Shown one piece after another: positions 17,327 to 26,101 of a DNA stretch of 64,000 bases; within the stretch, counting starts at the first letter, position 1; each line of letters opens with the position of its first letter. Under the pieces are notes generated by a model, which saw only the letters and a program-made list of their open reading frames with translations, was not told the DNA's origin and searched no databases. This stretch comes from Arthrobacter alpinus (GTDB lineage Bacteria > Actinomycetota > Actinomycetes > Actinomycetales > Micrococcaceae), in assembly GCF_900105965.1 (NCBI RefSeq), contig NZ_FNTV01000001.1, positions 3,348,001 through 3,412,000 on the forward strand, read 5' to 3'. Position numbers and translations under genes: made by a program.

Positions 17327-18220
17327 TTACTTCATGGTTCCTGCAGACACCGAGCCCTGGAGCTGGCGCTGGAAGAGGATGTACATGATCAGTACGGGTA
17401 CAACCACAATGATGGCGGCCGCGAAAAGCGAGCCAAAGTCCACGGCGTAACCCTGCTGGCCTGCGTAGGCAGCAATACCCTGCGAGAGAACATAGTTTTT
17501 CGGATTGGTATTGATGGCTACCGGGATCAGGAACTGGTTCCACAAACCCAGGAAGTTGAAGATGGCAACGGAGGCCAATCCGGGCTTGGCCATGGGCAGC
17601 ATGACCTGGAAGAAGGTGCGCCATTCGCCGGCACCGTCAATCTGCGCAGCTTCACCAATCTCGTGCGGCAAAGCCTTGAAGAAGGAAAAGAGGAAGAACA
17701 CGGTAAATGGGAGCGCAAACGCCACATAGACAATGATCAAACCGGGCAGCGTGTTCAGCAGGCCAAGGTTCTTGAGAATGAAGAACAAGGGCACGATAGC
17801 CAGGAAGATGGGGAAGGTCAGTCCGGCGAGCAGCAGGTAGTAGATTGCTCGCGAACCCGGGAATACGTAACGAGCCAGCACGTAGGCGCACATGGCGCCA
17901 AGCACCATGACAATCACTAGGGCGAAGCCCACCACGATCACCGTGTTGAAGAAGTAAAGGCCAATCCCGGCCGTATTCCAGGCGTTGACATAGTTCTCAA
18001 ACTTCCAAACGGCAGGAAGGGAGAACGGAGACGCGAAGATTTCGGAGGTCGTCTTGAAGGACGACATCAAGGTCCACGCCAAGGGGATCAATACCAATAG
18101 GGCCCAGAGGCTGAGCATGGTGTGCGAAACACCGGCTACAACCTTGTCATCCTTTGTTTCTTGGGTCTTTCGCTCAACGTGGAGGTTGGCTGCAGATTTT
18201 CTTGAGAGATTTACTGACAT
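17327..18220 (-). CDS. ngcG: N-acetylglucosamine-type ABC transporter permease
   Basis: A 297-residue MalG-like permease with six membrane segments and an EAA loop EAAQIDGAGEWRTFFQVMLP. Its ATG overlaps the stop of the upstream permease as TAATG. It is the last of three ABC genes and no ATPase gene follows, so a shared MsiK-like ATPase is expected. The assignment to the chitobiose/GlcNAc (Ngc) group rests on the binding protein and on the RpiR, SIS and kinase neighbours. Confidence 0.8.
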   Translation of the reverse strand: MSVNLSRKSAANLHVERKTQETKDDKVVAGVSHTMLSLWALLVLIPLAWTLMSSFKTTSEIFASPFSLPAVWKFENYVNAWNTAGIGLYFFNTVIVVGFALVIVMVLGAMCAYVLARYVFPGSRAIYYLLLAGLTFPIFLAIVPLFFILKNLGLLNTLPGLIIVYVAFALPFTVFFLFSFFKALPHEIGEAAQIDGAGEWRTFFQVMLPMAKPGLASVAIFNFLGLWNQFLIPVAINTNPKNYVLSQGIAAYAGQQGYAVDFGSLFAAAIIVVVPVLIMYILFQRQLQGSVSAGTMK

Positions 18221-19215
18221 TATTCAGACACGTCCTTGCTACCGCCGGTGAGTCGGTTCACCATGAATACCAGTGCCGAGAAGAGCAAGGTAATGACTGC
18301 CAGCACCACGCCCATGGCGCAAGCCAGACCAAACTGACCCTTTGAGAAGGCTGTCGTGAACAGCTTCTGGGACATGACAAGTGTGGAGTTTTCCGGGCCA
18401 CCTGTGGAGTTCAAGATGGACATGTAGACAAATGCATCCAAAGCCAGGATGCCCATGTAGACATAGGCCGTCTGAATGTTGTCGCGAATCAACGGGATAG
18501 TGATGCTGATAGCCGTGCGGAAGCGTCCGGCACCGTCAATGCGGGCAGCCTCAAAAGTCTCCGCGGGAATACCCTTGATGGCGGCAATGAAGAGGATCAT
18601 GTAGAAGCCAACGAAGCCCCACACAATGACAAACATCGAGGCGATCAAGGCCGTACGGGCGTCACCGAGCCAGGGGAAGTCCTTGACGCCATCAAAGCCG
18701 ATGGCCATGAGGATGCCGTTGAGCAGACCATTGCTGGGGTTGAAAATCTGCTGCCAGATAATACCGATGACAACGGCGGGAATTACATATGGGAAAAAGG
18801 AAATAACGCGGTAGAAACCAGCACCCTTCATGCCCTTGATCTGACCGCGGCTGCTGCCGCCGATCGTAACGAGGGTAGCCAGAATCAGGGACAAGATGAC
18901 TGTGACAACCGGCAGGAAGACCGCCAGGACCACGCTATTGCGAACTGACAGCATAAAGATGTCATCTTTGAAGAGTTTGACGTAGTTGTCGAAGCCCACG
19001 AACGGCATATTGTTGTCGAAGCCGCCCCAGCTGGTCATGGAGTAATACACAGCCTGAGCAAAAGGCGAGATTACAAAGACCAGATAGATCGCCAAGGGCA
19101 GTCCCAAGAAGACTGCCATGAAGCTGACCTTGTCGAATGTCAGTTTTTTCCGGCGCCGCCGGGCAGTGGCGACAACGCCACTGCCCGACTGCACTTCATT
19201 TGTTACTTGAGTCAC
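18220..19215 (-). CDS. ngcF: N-acetylglucosamine-type ABC transporter permease
   Basis: A 331-residue MalF-like permease. A basic N-terminus (ARRRRKKLTFDK) is followed by six membrane segments and the EAA loop FEAARIDGAGRFRTAISITIP. The ATG overlaps the ngcE stop as ATGA, so translation is coupled. With NgcG it would form the channel for amino sugars or chitobiose. Confidence 0.8.
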   Translation of the reverse strand: MTQVTNEVQSGSGVVATARRRRKKLTFDKVSFMAVFLGLPLAIYLVFVISPFAQAVYYSMTSWGGFDNNMPFVGFDNYVKLFKDDIFMLSVRNSVVLAVFLPVVTVILSLILATLVTIGGSSRGQIKGMKGAGFYRVISFFPYVIPAVVIGIIWQQIFNPSNGLLNGILMAIGFDGVKDFPWLGDARTALIASMFVIVWGFVGFYMILFIAAIKGIPAETFEAARIDGAGRFRTAISITIPLIRDNIQTAYVYMGILALDAFVYMSILNSTGGPENSTLVMSQKLFTTAFSKGQFGLACAMGVVLAVITLLFSALVFMVNRLTGGSKDVSE

Positions 19216-20627
19216 TTCACTTCAATCTTCTTGACCGAATCGTCAGCCATAACCTTGTCAGTGATGGCCTGCAGGGCCTTCGTCAGGCCTGCGGTGTCCA
19301 GTTTGCCGTCGAGGAACGAGTTCCACGGAACCAACTGATCGGGGTTCATGCCGTACGTGTCAACAAAGTTCCAGGTGAAGATGTCCTTGCCGGCCTTCTC
19401 CAACATGTCTGTCTGCGACACCAATGCTGTTGAGCCGAAGCCATCAGCCGGGACGGTGCCCTTGACGACAGTCGGAGCCAACTTTTCCTTGGCGAAGTTG
19501 GTTGCCGCATCCTTGGAGAGCATGATGCGAAGCAGTTCCTTACCCGCGGCGACGTTTGCACCCTTGGTGGGAACAACGAAGGGCTCACCGCCGGCGGAAC
19601 GTACGCCGGTCTGTGCGATCTTCGGGCTGGCAGAGACAACGGGAACCGGGGAACCTGTCATTTCAAAGCCGGCCTTGGTCTGGTCCTTCATCTCGTTTTC
19701 GATCCAGGAACCTGACGGGTACAGGAGTGCTTCCTGGCCGTTGCTCCAAGCAGCCTGAGCTGCCGTGAAGACGGTTCCGGAGCCACCGGGCTTGAAGAAT
19801 CCGGCCTTGACGATCTTCTCCATTGCGGTGAAGACACTCTGGACGGCGGGAAGTGACCAGCAATCGGGCTTCAGGTTTTCAAGGGCGAGACGAACTTCAT
19901 CGCCACCTTCCTTGATAGCTGATTCGATGGCCATGGTCTGGTAGTACGTGGCGGCTTCCTTGCCCCAGACGAAGAGGTACTTGCCCTTTTCCTTGGCCTT
20001 GACACCCAGCTCATAGGCTTCGTCCCACGTGGTGGGAACGGTCCAGCCGTTTTCCTTGAACAAGCTAGCGGAGTGCCACCACGCGTAAACCGTCAGCACG
20101 TAGTTGATGGCGGCCAACTTGCCGTCGAAGGTACCCGGTGCCAGTACGCCGTCGAACAATGTGTCGGCAATTTTGGTGCCTTCAAGGTTGTTCGAGTCCA
20201 CAACGGACTGGAGGTCCTCCAGCTGACCAAGAATGGTGCTGAAGCCAATGGACTTCGCGCCCGAGTTGTCGATTAGGTCAGGCGGGGTGCCGCCGGCGAA
20301 GCGTGGCTGCAGTTCCTGGGCAATATCGGTGGAGGGGTTGATGGAAACTTCAACGCCGGGGAAGTTCTTGGCAAATGTCTTGCCTGCGAACTCTACGTAG
20401 TCAATACCGTAGCCACCCTTGAAGATGACGGCGTCCAGCTTGCCGGAGTCTGCCACACCAAACGGGTTCTTGATGGGATCAACCTCGCCGGCGGGAGCCT
20501 TCGATGCGCCGGAGTCTCCGCCGCCTGCACAGGAAGCCAGGGCTCCACCGAGAGGCAACAGGACGGCGGTGGCGAGCGCTCCGCGGAGGAATCCACGACG
20601 CTGCAGCGGCTTATTTTGAATACTCAT
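19212..20627 (-). CDS. ngcE: N-acetylglucosamine/chitobiose ABC transporter substrate-binding lipoprotein
   Basis: A 471-residue solute-binding protein with a twin-arginine signal (QRRGFLRGALATAVLLPLGG) and a lipobox LASC with lipid cysteine at residue 33. This combination is characteristic of NgcE in actinobacteria. The mature protein has AVIFKGGYGIDYVEFAGKTF near residue 65 and PPDLIDNSGAKSIGF near 115. It leads the ngcEFG run. The neighbouring BadF-type kinase and RpiR regulator support an amino-sugar substrate. Ligand identity is inferred. Confidence 0.82.
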   Translation of the reverse strand: MSIQNKPLQRRGFLRGALATAVLLPLGGALASCAGGGDSGASKAPAGEVDPIKNPFGVADSGKLDAVIFKGGYGIDYVEFAGKTFAKNFPGVEVSINPSTDIAQELQPRFAGGTPPDLIDNSGAKSIGFSTILGQLEDLQSVVDSNNLEGTKIADTLFDGVLAPGTFDGKLAAINYVLTVYAWWHSASLFKENGWTVPTTWDEAYELGVKAKEKGKYLFVWGKEAATYYQTMAIESAIKEGGDEVRLALENLKPDCWSLPAVQSVFTAMEKIVKAGFFKPGGSGTVFTAAQAAWSNGQEALLYPSGSWIENEMKDQTKAGFEMTGSPVPVVSASPKIAQTGVRSAGGEPFVVPTKGANVAAGKELLRIMLSKDAATNFAKEKLAPTVVKGTVPADGFGSTALVSQTDMLEKAGKDIFTWNFVDTYGMNPDQLVPWNSFLDGKLDTAGLTKALQAITDKVMADDSVKKIEVK

Positions 20628-20768
20628 TCTATGTACTGCCTTCCATTGATGGGTACGAGCGCTAAATCTCTACTGCTTGGTACTGCCTTGTCCATTCACT
20701 GCATTCCGCTGCAACTCGTTCGCCTAACTTCACGTGCCGCAGCGTTCCTCAACAAGATCTTGTTGGAA

Positions 20769-21542
20769 TCACGCATCACGCCTGAGCCGGCCAACATACT
20801 GGCCAATCAGTGCGTTATTGTGGTCGTCGCCGCCCGGAATATTTGCCGAAATATAGATGGGCGGCTTCTTCCCCGCACGGACCAGACGCTGGACTGTCTC
20901 GATCGTGAGCAACTGCGCAATATATGCAGCCGTGATCGATGAGACGGCACCAACACCTCCTCCGCCGGAAACTTCAAGGGTTGTATCGCCAAACGGCGCC
21001 CTGTTATCGATAACAATATCGGCAATTTCGCTCAGCCGCATCCCACTGGGGTGCTTTGTTTCGACAGCATTGGTATGTTCCAGGCTTGTGATCGCAATGA
21101 CCTTGTGGCCGCGCTCCTTGGCGGCCAACGCCAAGCCAACGATTGAACCATTCACCCCGGAATTTGAGGCAATCATGAAGATGTCTCGTGGATCCACCAG
21201 CGAAAGATTGAAGAGTTCCTCGGCAACTCCGGTCTCTCGTTCAAGAACGGATCCCTCGAGTGAGTCAAGTTCCGCCACATTTCGATCACCATGGAGCACC
21301 AGATCACGCAGGGCAATCTTGCTCGTGGGAATCAATCCACCGGCACGTCCGGCAATTTCCATGGCAAAAGCCTCAGAGTGACCGGTACCAAAAGCCTGAA
21401 TAACGCCACCATTGTCCAGCGTCTCAACCAAGGCCTGCGCGGCCGCGTCGACGCCTCCTGCCAGCGCCCATTCAGTGATGCCATCCAGCCGGGTTGATAC
21501 CTCGGAACTGAAAGCAGTAATTGACTCAGAGATGACTCTCAC
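20769..21542 (-). CDS. SIS-domain sugar-phosphate-binding protein (UPF0309-like)
   Basis: About 257 residues with a SIS fold: GVIQAFGTGHSEAFAMEIAGRAGG near the N-terminus, then FMIASNSGVNGSIVGLALAAKERG and KVIAITSLEHTNAVETKHPSG, all typical of phosphosugar-binding SIS proteins. A GTG at 21542, preceded by AGGAAAGG, gives only a 17-base overlap with the upstream regulator; longer in-frame starts up to 21641 would overlap it by over 100 bases. It probably isomerises or lyses an amino-sugar phosphate made by the divergent kinase. The reaction is not established by sequence. Confidence 0.75.
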   Translation of the reverse strand: MRVISESITAFSSEVSTRLDGITEWALAGGVDAAAQALVETLDNGGVIQAFGTGHSEAFAMEIAGRAGGLIPTSKIALRDLVLHGDRNVAELDSLEGSVLERETGVAEELFNLSLVDPRDIFMIASNSGVNGSIVGLALAAKERGHKVIAITSLEHTNAVETKHPSGMRLSEIADIVIDNRAPFGDTTLEVSGGGGVGAVSSITAAYIAQLLTIETVQRLVRAGKKPPIYISANIPGGDDHNNALIGQYVGRLRRDA

Positions 21543-22497
21543 CCTTTCCTGTAGAGCGCGACGACCGGTGCGAACCCGCATCGGCCCGCGCACTCCTCGT
21601 GGGGCGCCGATGCGGGGAAACGGCCATGGCCGAAGCTGCAAGCTTTGACGTGGTTTGAGCGAAATTCACCTGGGCCACGAGCAAATAGATCAAATCGAGC
21701 ACGAGCAGCTGGACGTGCTTAGCGGACAAGTCGTCCGGTTGCAGGAATTGCTCATGCACCGAGGTGATGATGGAAGCATCCGCACTCTCGGCCAGAGGAG
21801 ATCCAGGATTGTTACTCAAGGCAATCGTCAGGGCGCCAGCCTCACCGGCCTCACGAAGCATTTGCAACGTCTCTTCGGTGCGCCCGGTATTGGAAATTCC
21901 GATCGCCACGGAGTTCGTATCTTGAATGGCCGCACTTGTTAGACCGGCATGAACCTCTGACCAGTGGTGGGCATTGACGCCTATTCGGTACAGCCGGGAC
22001 TGCAATTCCTTGGCCATGACCGCACTGCCGCCAATACCGTAGATATCAACATGAGAAGCCATGGCGATGCGGCGGGCAATCTTGTTCATTAGCGCCAGAT
22101 CCATGACTGCCGCAGTTTCCTGAAGCGATCGAGTATGCGCGTTAACCAGGGTGCTCAGGACATCCTTGGCGGAATCGTCGGGGCCAAATGCGCGCCCAAT
22201 GTCAGCCTTCCACGACTCCCGCGCATCGCTTCGCCCGAGGTCCGATGCGATACTGACCCTGAACGGAACAAATCCCGCGTAACCGAGCAGGCGGCAAAAG
22301 CGCGTCACGGTGGCGGGGGATGTTTTGGTTTTCTCCGCAAGTTCCATGATGGATAGCTCCAAAGGCGCCTGCGGATGCTCCAAAAGGTAGGAACCGATCT
22401 TCGCCATGGCAGCGGGCATATCGGGCAACTTGGCCTGAATGCGGTTCACGACACCTGCGGCCGAGGCGGCCACTGGCGGGGGCGTGAAATCTGACAT
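21526..22497 (-). CDS. RpiR/MurR-family transcriptional regulator
   Basis: A 323-residue regulator with an N-terminal RpiR helix-turn-helix (LSIMELAEKTKTSPATVTRFCRLLGYAGF, about residues 48-76) and a C-terminal SIS domain (VDIYGIGGSAVMAKELQSRLYRIG; ISNTGRTEETLQMLREA). The last 35 residues are basic and Ser/Arg-rich, an unusual tail. It is divergent from the sugar kinase and heads the SIS-ngcEFG genes. It probably senses an amino-sugar phosphate. Confidence 0.88.
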   Translation of the reverse strand: MSDFTPPPVAASAAGVVNRIQAKLPDMPAAMAKIGSYLLEHPQAPLELSIMELAEKTKTSPATVTRFCRLLGYAGFVPFRVSIASDLGRSDARESWKADIGRAFGPDDSAKDVLSTLVNAHTRSLQETAAVMDLALMNKIARRIAMASHVDIYGIGGSAVMAKELQSRLYRIGVNAHHWSEVHAGLTSAAIQDTNSVAIGISNTGRTEETLQMLREAGEAGALTIALSNNPGSPLAESADASIITSVHEQFLQPDDLSAKHVQLLVLDLIYLLVAQVNFAQTTSKLAASAMAVSPHRRPTRSARADAGSHRSSRSTGKGESHL

Positions 22498-22515
22498 GTG
22501 AAATTCCGTTTCTTT

Positions 22516-22543
22516 TTGACGTTTACATAATGAAAACTATTAT
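22516..22543 (+). promoter_or_regulatory. Candidate sigma-70-type promoter of the sugar kinase gene
   Basis: TTGACG at 22516-22521 and TATTAT at 22538-22543 are spaced 16 bp. The expected start near 22550 excludes the earliest in-frame start codon (22530) of the kinase and supports 22581 or 22590. The AT-rich flank GAAATTCCGTTTC just upstream could hold an RpiR site. Confidence 0.6.
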
Positions 22544-22589
22544 CGTCGTAGATGTAAGTCAAGTCACACTGAGACACGGAATGGTAACG

Positions 22590-23621
22590 ATGCTTAATTT
22601 CCTTGCAATCGACGCTGGCGGAACGTCCACCAGGGCGATCTTTTTGGACGCCTCAGGACGGTGCGTTGGCTACGGCACTGCAGGTGGAGGAAACCCGGTT
22701 TCACGCGGAATAGGGCCCGCATTGGATGCCTTGATCGAAGCTTCAGGCAAGGCCCTTTCAGGCACCAGGGAAGTGCCCTCCCAGGCCTTGGTTGCCATGG
22801 CCGGCGCATCACTGGAACTACCCACCAATCCATACCGAACCAGGTTCCTCACGCTGGGCCTGACCGGAACGGTCATGATTGAATCTGATTTATTGGCCGC
22901 TTTTTACTCTGGAACCTTTCATGATGATGGCCTGGCCCTGATAGCCGGCACCGGCGCTGTTGGCGCACGCATTGCCGGCGGTCAGCTCGCCGAGGTAGCA
23001 GACGGAACCGGCTGGCTTTTGGGAGATGCCGGCTCCGGATTTTGGATTGGCCAGGAGGTTGCGCGTGCCGTTGCCGCCGCCCTTGACGGACGCGGCCCGG
23101 CCACTTCACTGACAGACCTGGTCATGGCTGAGCTGGCGATTGACGTTGACCCGCTGGCGCGAGCCCATGGGCGGCTCCGGACCCAGCAACAGTTGATTCT
23201 CAAGGTCTACGAACGCAGCGCCATAGAGCTCTCGCGCTTTGCCCCGTTGGTTTTTGTTGCCAAGAACGACGCGGTTGCCCAAGACATTGTTGAGCGCGCG
23301 GCTACCGCTTTGGCTCAAACACTCCAGGCCGTCAGCCCCAACAGCACTGCGAGCGAAGGGCCCGGGGCTGATTATGGCGATGGGCATGGCACAGAGCTGC
23401 CACTGGTGTTTGGTGGGAGTGTGCTGACAAAGGGTGGTTCCGTGGCAGCAGCGGTGGCCCGAATGGTTGCGACCACGGACACCGTGAACACAACAAAACC
23501 CGTTCTAGTTCACGACGGCGCAGTGGGTGCTGCCGTGTTGGTCCTCAAACGCCATGGAGTTGAGGTAGATGCCGGCGTTTTCACTCGGATCCAGGAAAGT
23601 CTGGCTGCGCTGCGGGGTTGA
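22590..23621 (+). CDS. BadF/BadG-type N-acetylglucosamine kinase
   Basis: About 343 residues of the ASKHA kinase fold. The N-terminal phosphate loop reads FLAIDAGGTSTRAIFLD, a second phosphate motif ALIAGTGAVGARI lies near residue 112, and DGTGWLLGDAGSGFWIG near 132 is diagnostic of the BadF/GlcNAc-kinase group; FGGSVLTKGG follows near the C-terminus. It would phosphorylate imported GlcNAc or a related amino sugar at C6. Start chosen from the family start and the promoter position; ATG 22581 is the alternative. Divergent from the RpiR regulator. Confidence 0.85.
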   Translation: MLNFLAIDAGGTSTRAIFLDASGRCVGYGTAGGGNPVSRGIGPALDALIEASGKALSGTREVPSQALVAMAGASLELPTNPYRTRFLTLGLTGTVMIESDLLAAFYSGTFHDDGLALIAGTGAVGARIAGGQLAEVADGTGWLLGDAGSGFWIGQEVARAVAAALDGRGPATSLTDLVMAELAIDVDPLARAHGRLRTQQQLILKVYERSAIELSRFAPLVFVAKNDAVAQDIVERAATALAQTLQAVSPNSTASEGPGADYGDGHGTELPLVFGGSVLTKGGSVAAAVARMVATTDTVNTTKPVLVHDGAVGAAVLVLKRHGVEVDAGVFTRIQESLAALRG

Positions 23622-23697
23622 GTCACCACAGGGTGCGGGCCTACGCCGACCCTAGCGGCGTTGAACCGCCGTCCCAGCAGTTGGCGACGTGAGGCGC

Positions 23698-24048
23698 TTA
23701 GGCCTGTTCGCCGTCGTTCTTCTTGTCGGCTTCCGCCGCTGCCTTGGCGGCGTCCTCTCGGTGCTGCTGAAGGCGATCGGAGGACTTCCGATTTACACCC
23801 GAGCCTTCGCTGAGTGAGGGGTCGTTGTCCTTGTGGCCCATCACAAGCAGGGAAGCGACCAGCAAGGTAGCAATGAAGGCGATTCCGAAGGCGATGGCAC
23901 CAAGGTCCCAGCGGAGACCATTTCTCGTGCCACCGGCGGAGACTACCAGCGTGACTATGCCGGCAATGGCCGCCAGTGCGAAGGAGAAGCTGAGGGGGAA
24001 CTTGATGGAATTGCCCGACTTCGGGTTCTGCGGCTCTACACTGCCCAC
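23698..24048 (-). CDS. Small membrane protein of unknown function
   Basis: A 116-residue protein starting at a GTG with AAGGA upstream. Two hydrophobic segments (about 20-40 and 50-72) are followed by a charged cytoplasmic tail rich in Lys, Asp, Glu and Ala (RLQQHREDAAKAAAEADKK). No family recognised. It follows the LysR-MATE-membrane run on the same strand after a 74-base gap. Confidence 0.6.
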   Translation of the reverse strand: MGSVEPQNPKSGNSIKFPLSFSFALAAIAGIVTLVVSAGGTRNGLRWDLGAIAFGIAFIATLLVASLLVMGHKDNDPSLSEGSGVNRKSSDRLQQHREDAAKAAAEADKKNDGEQA

Positions 24049-24121
24049 AATTTATCCTTTGCTTGGTCGGTGTTGTGCACACCACGTGTTTCTACGCAAA
24101 GTAGAACATACGCTATCTAGT

Positions 24122-24718
24122 TTACTGGGCTTTTGCCTTGCCGCCGTCATGGCGCATTGTGAGGGCTGACAAGGTCCAGAGGGCACCAGACATAAGTGCG
24201 CCGCCACCGGCGACTCCCAGCAGGCCATGCGGACCCGCCTGGATGAAGAATGGCAGCAACAAGCCCGTACCCAGGCCCAAGACGCCCGAGATTATCCAGT
24301 CGCTGCGCAGTACTGACGTGCCGGCGGACTTGCTCAGTGCTGAGTAAAGTTCAGCGGCTCCGAGCACGGCGAGCGCCGCGGCTGCAAACCATGCGGCATA
24401 GAGATCGCTCACGAAGATGGCCACGGCCACTGCGCCCATCGCGAGCAACGCGGTGGCCCCAAGGAGCACCAGGCGTCGATTGTCTCCGCGAGGCAAGGCT
24501 AGTGCTCGGACCGTCAAGAATTCGGTGCCTGCAAGAGCTAAGAGGTAGAGGGCGAAGGCTACGCACAATCCCACGGCTCCAGGTTCCGCCCAAAATACTG
24601 TGACGAGCCCGAAAGCGAGCGCGACTAATGCCCTCCACAGAACTGCCTGCCACAGCGAAGGACCGCTGGAGGCTGTTGCGTGGGCGTTGACGGGCTGGGG
24701 AATGGCTGTTTCACTCAC
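24122..24718 (-). CDS. HdeD/DUF308-like membrane protein
   Basis: A 198-residue protein with about six short hydrophobic helices in three pairs, resembling HdeD/DUF308 proteins. It starts with a GTG 10 bases after the MATE stop and is probably cotranscribed with it. The function is unknown; the resemblance is by hydrophobic pattern only. Confidence 0.6.
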   Translation of the reverse strand: MSETAIPQPVNAHATASSGPSLWQAVLWRALVALAFGLVTVFWAEPGAVGLCVAFALYLLALAGTEFLTVRALALPRGDNRRLVLLGATALLAMGAVAVAIFVSDLYAAWFAAAALAVLGAAELYSALSKSAGTSVLRSDWIISGVLGLGTGLLLPFFIQAGPHGLLGVAGGGALMSGALWTLSALTMRHDGGKAKAQ

Positions 24719-24727
24719 CTTTCCAGT

Positions 24728-26101
24728 CTAGCCGCGGCTGGCAGGTGCGCCGACCTGCATCCATTGTCCGGTTCGGGCACGCAGCCCCAGCGTCAAACCC
24801 CGGGCGCCCATGTAAGCAACGCTGAACGCCACCCACACCCACAGAAGACCAGGTGCCGAATCGCCAAAGTTCACGTGGCTGATCCAGAAGAGCAGCGGCA
24901 AGTACACCACAAGGTTGCCCACCCCGGCGAGCGCGAGATAGCGAGCATCCCCCGCTCCGATGAGAACACCGTCGAGCACAAAGACATAACCTGCAAGCGG
25001 CTGACCCACCGCCATGACCAGCAGGGCCACCGTGAGACCGGCGTGGACGCCGGGGTCCGTCGTGAACAGCCAGCCAACGCTTGTTGAGGCCGAAGCCAGC
25101 AACAATCCCGTCAGAACACCAAAGCCAAGCCCCCATTGAGTCATGGTCTTGGTCAAGGCACGCACCTCGGGGACATTGCTTGCCCCCAGCTCCTTTCCAA
25201 TCAGCGCCTGAGCCGCAATTGCGAGGGCATCCAGGGCAAAGGCCAAGAATGTGAAGATCGTCATCGCCAGCTGATGGGCGGCGAGGTTGCTCGAACCTTG
25301 GGCCGTAACCACCAGGACAGTGACCAGAATGGCAACGCGCAGCGACAGGGTGCGGAGCATCAGCCAGCTGCCAACGCGCGTCACGGCCCTGACACCGTTC
25401 CAGTCAGGGCGCAGGCCAACGTCATACCGCCGCGCGGCACGCACAACGATGACCAAATACACGATCGCCATGGCCCATTGGGCTGCCACGGTGCCAAGCG
25501 CGGCGCCACTCACGGACAAGTCAAAGCCGTAGACAAGGACGAAGTTCAAAACGATGTTTACGCCAAAGCCGGCCCCTGCCACGATCAACGGAGTCTTGGT
25601 GTCCTGCAGACCGCGCAAGACGCCCATCGCGGCCATGACCAGAAGCATGGCCGGCAGTCCCGCAAGGCTGATCGAGAAGTATGCGTTGGCGTGCTCATGA
25701 AGCTCCCCTTCGGCGCCCATGACACCCAGTAGCCGGTCGCCAGCGGCCAGCCCAGCGACGGCAAGCACCACGCCGAGGATTGCGGCCAACCACAGCCCAT
25801 CCCGGCCGACGGCCAGCGCCTCACCATGCTTTCCGGCACCCAAAAGTCGCGCGACCGCAGGGGTTGTGGAATATGCCAGAAACACCATAAGGCCGACTAT
25901 TGTTTGCAACACCGTCGCTGCCAGACCGACACCAGCCAGCTCTGAAACTCCCAGATGTCCTACGATCGCCGAATCGGCAAGGAGGAACAATGGCTCGGCG
26001 ATGAGTGCCCCAAACGCGGGTATGGCCAGTCCCCGGATGGCTCCGGCGGTGGCGCGGCGGGCCTCGCGTTTATCAGCAGTCGGTGTCACGGTTTTAGGCA
26101 T
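24728..26101 (-). CDS. MATE-family efflux transporter (DinF-like)
   Basis: A 457-residue antiporter with twelve hydrophobic segments in two halves. The first half begins LAIPAFGALIAEPLFLLADSAIVGHLG, the DinF-type opening, and the second has IAAQALIGKELGASN. It would expel organic compounds using a cation gradient. The ATG lies inside the 3' end of the LysR gene (8-base overlap), so the two are coupled. Confidence 0.9.
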   Translation of the reverse strand: MPKTVTPTADKREARRATAGAIRGLAIPAFGALIAEPLFLLADSAIVGHLGVSELAGVGLAATVLQTIVGLMVFLAYSTTPAVARLLGAGKHGEALAVGRDGLWLAAILGVVLAVAGLAAGDRLLGVMGAEGELHEHANAYFSISLAGLPAMLLVMAAMGVLRGLQDTKTPLIVAGAGFGVNIVLNFVLVYGFDLSVSGAALGTVAAQWAMAIVYLVIVVRAARRYDVGLRPDWNGVRAVTRVGSWLMLRTLSLRVAILVTVLVVTAQGSSNLAAHQLAMTIFTFLAFALDALAIAAQALIGKELGASNVPEVRALTKTMTQWGLGFGVLTGLLLASASTSVGWLFTTDPGVHAGLTVALLVMAVGQPLAGYVFVLDGVLIGAGDARYLALAGVGNLVVYLPLLFWISHVNFGDSAPGLLWVWVAFSVAYMGARGLTLGLRARTGQWMQVGAPASRG

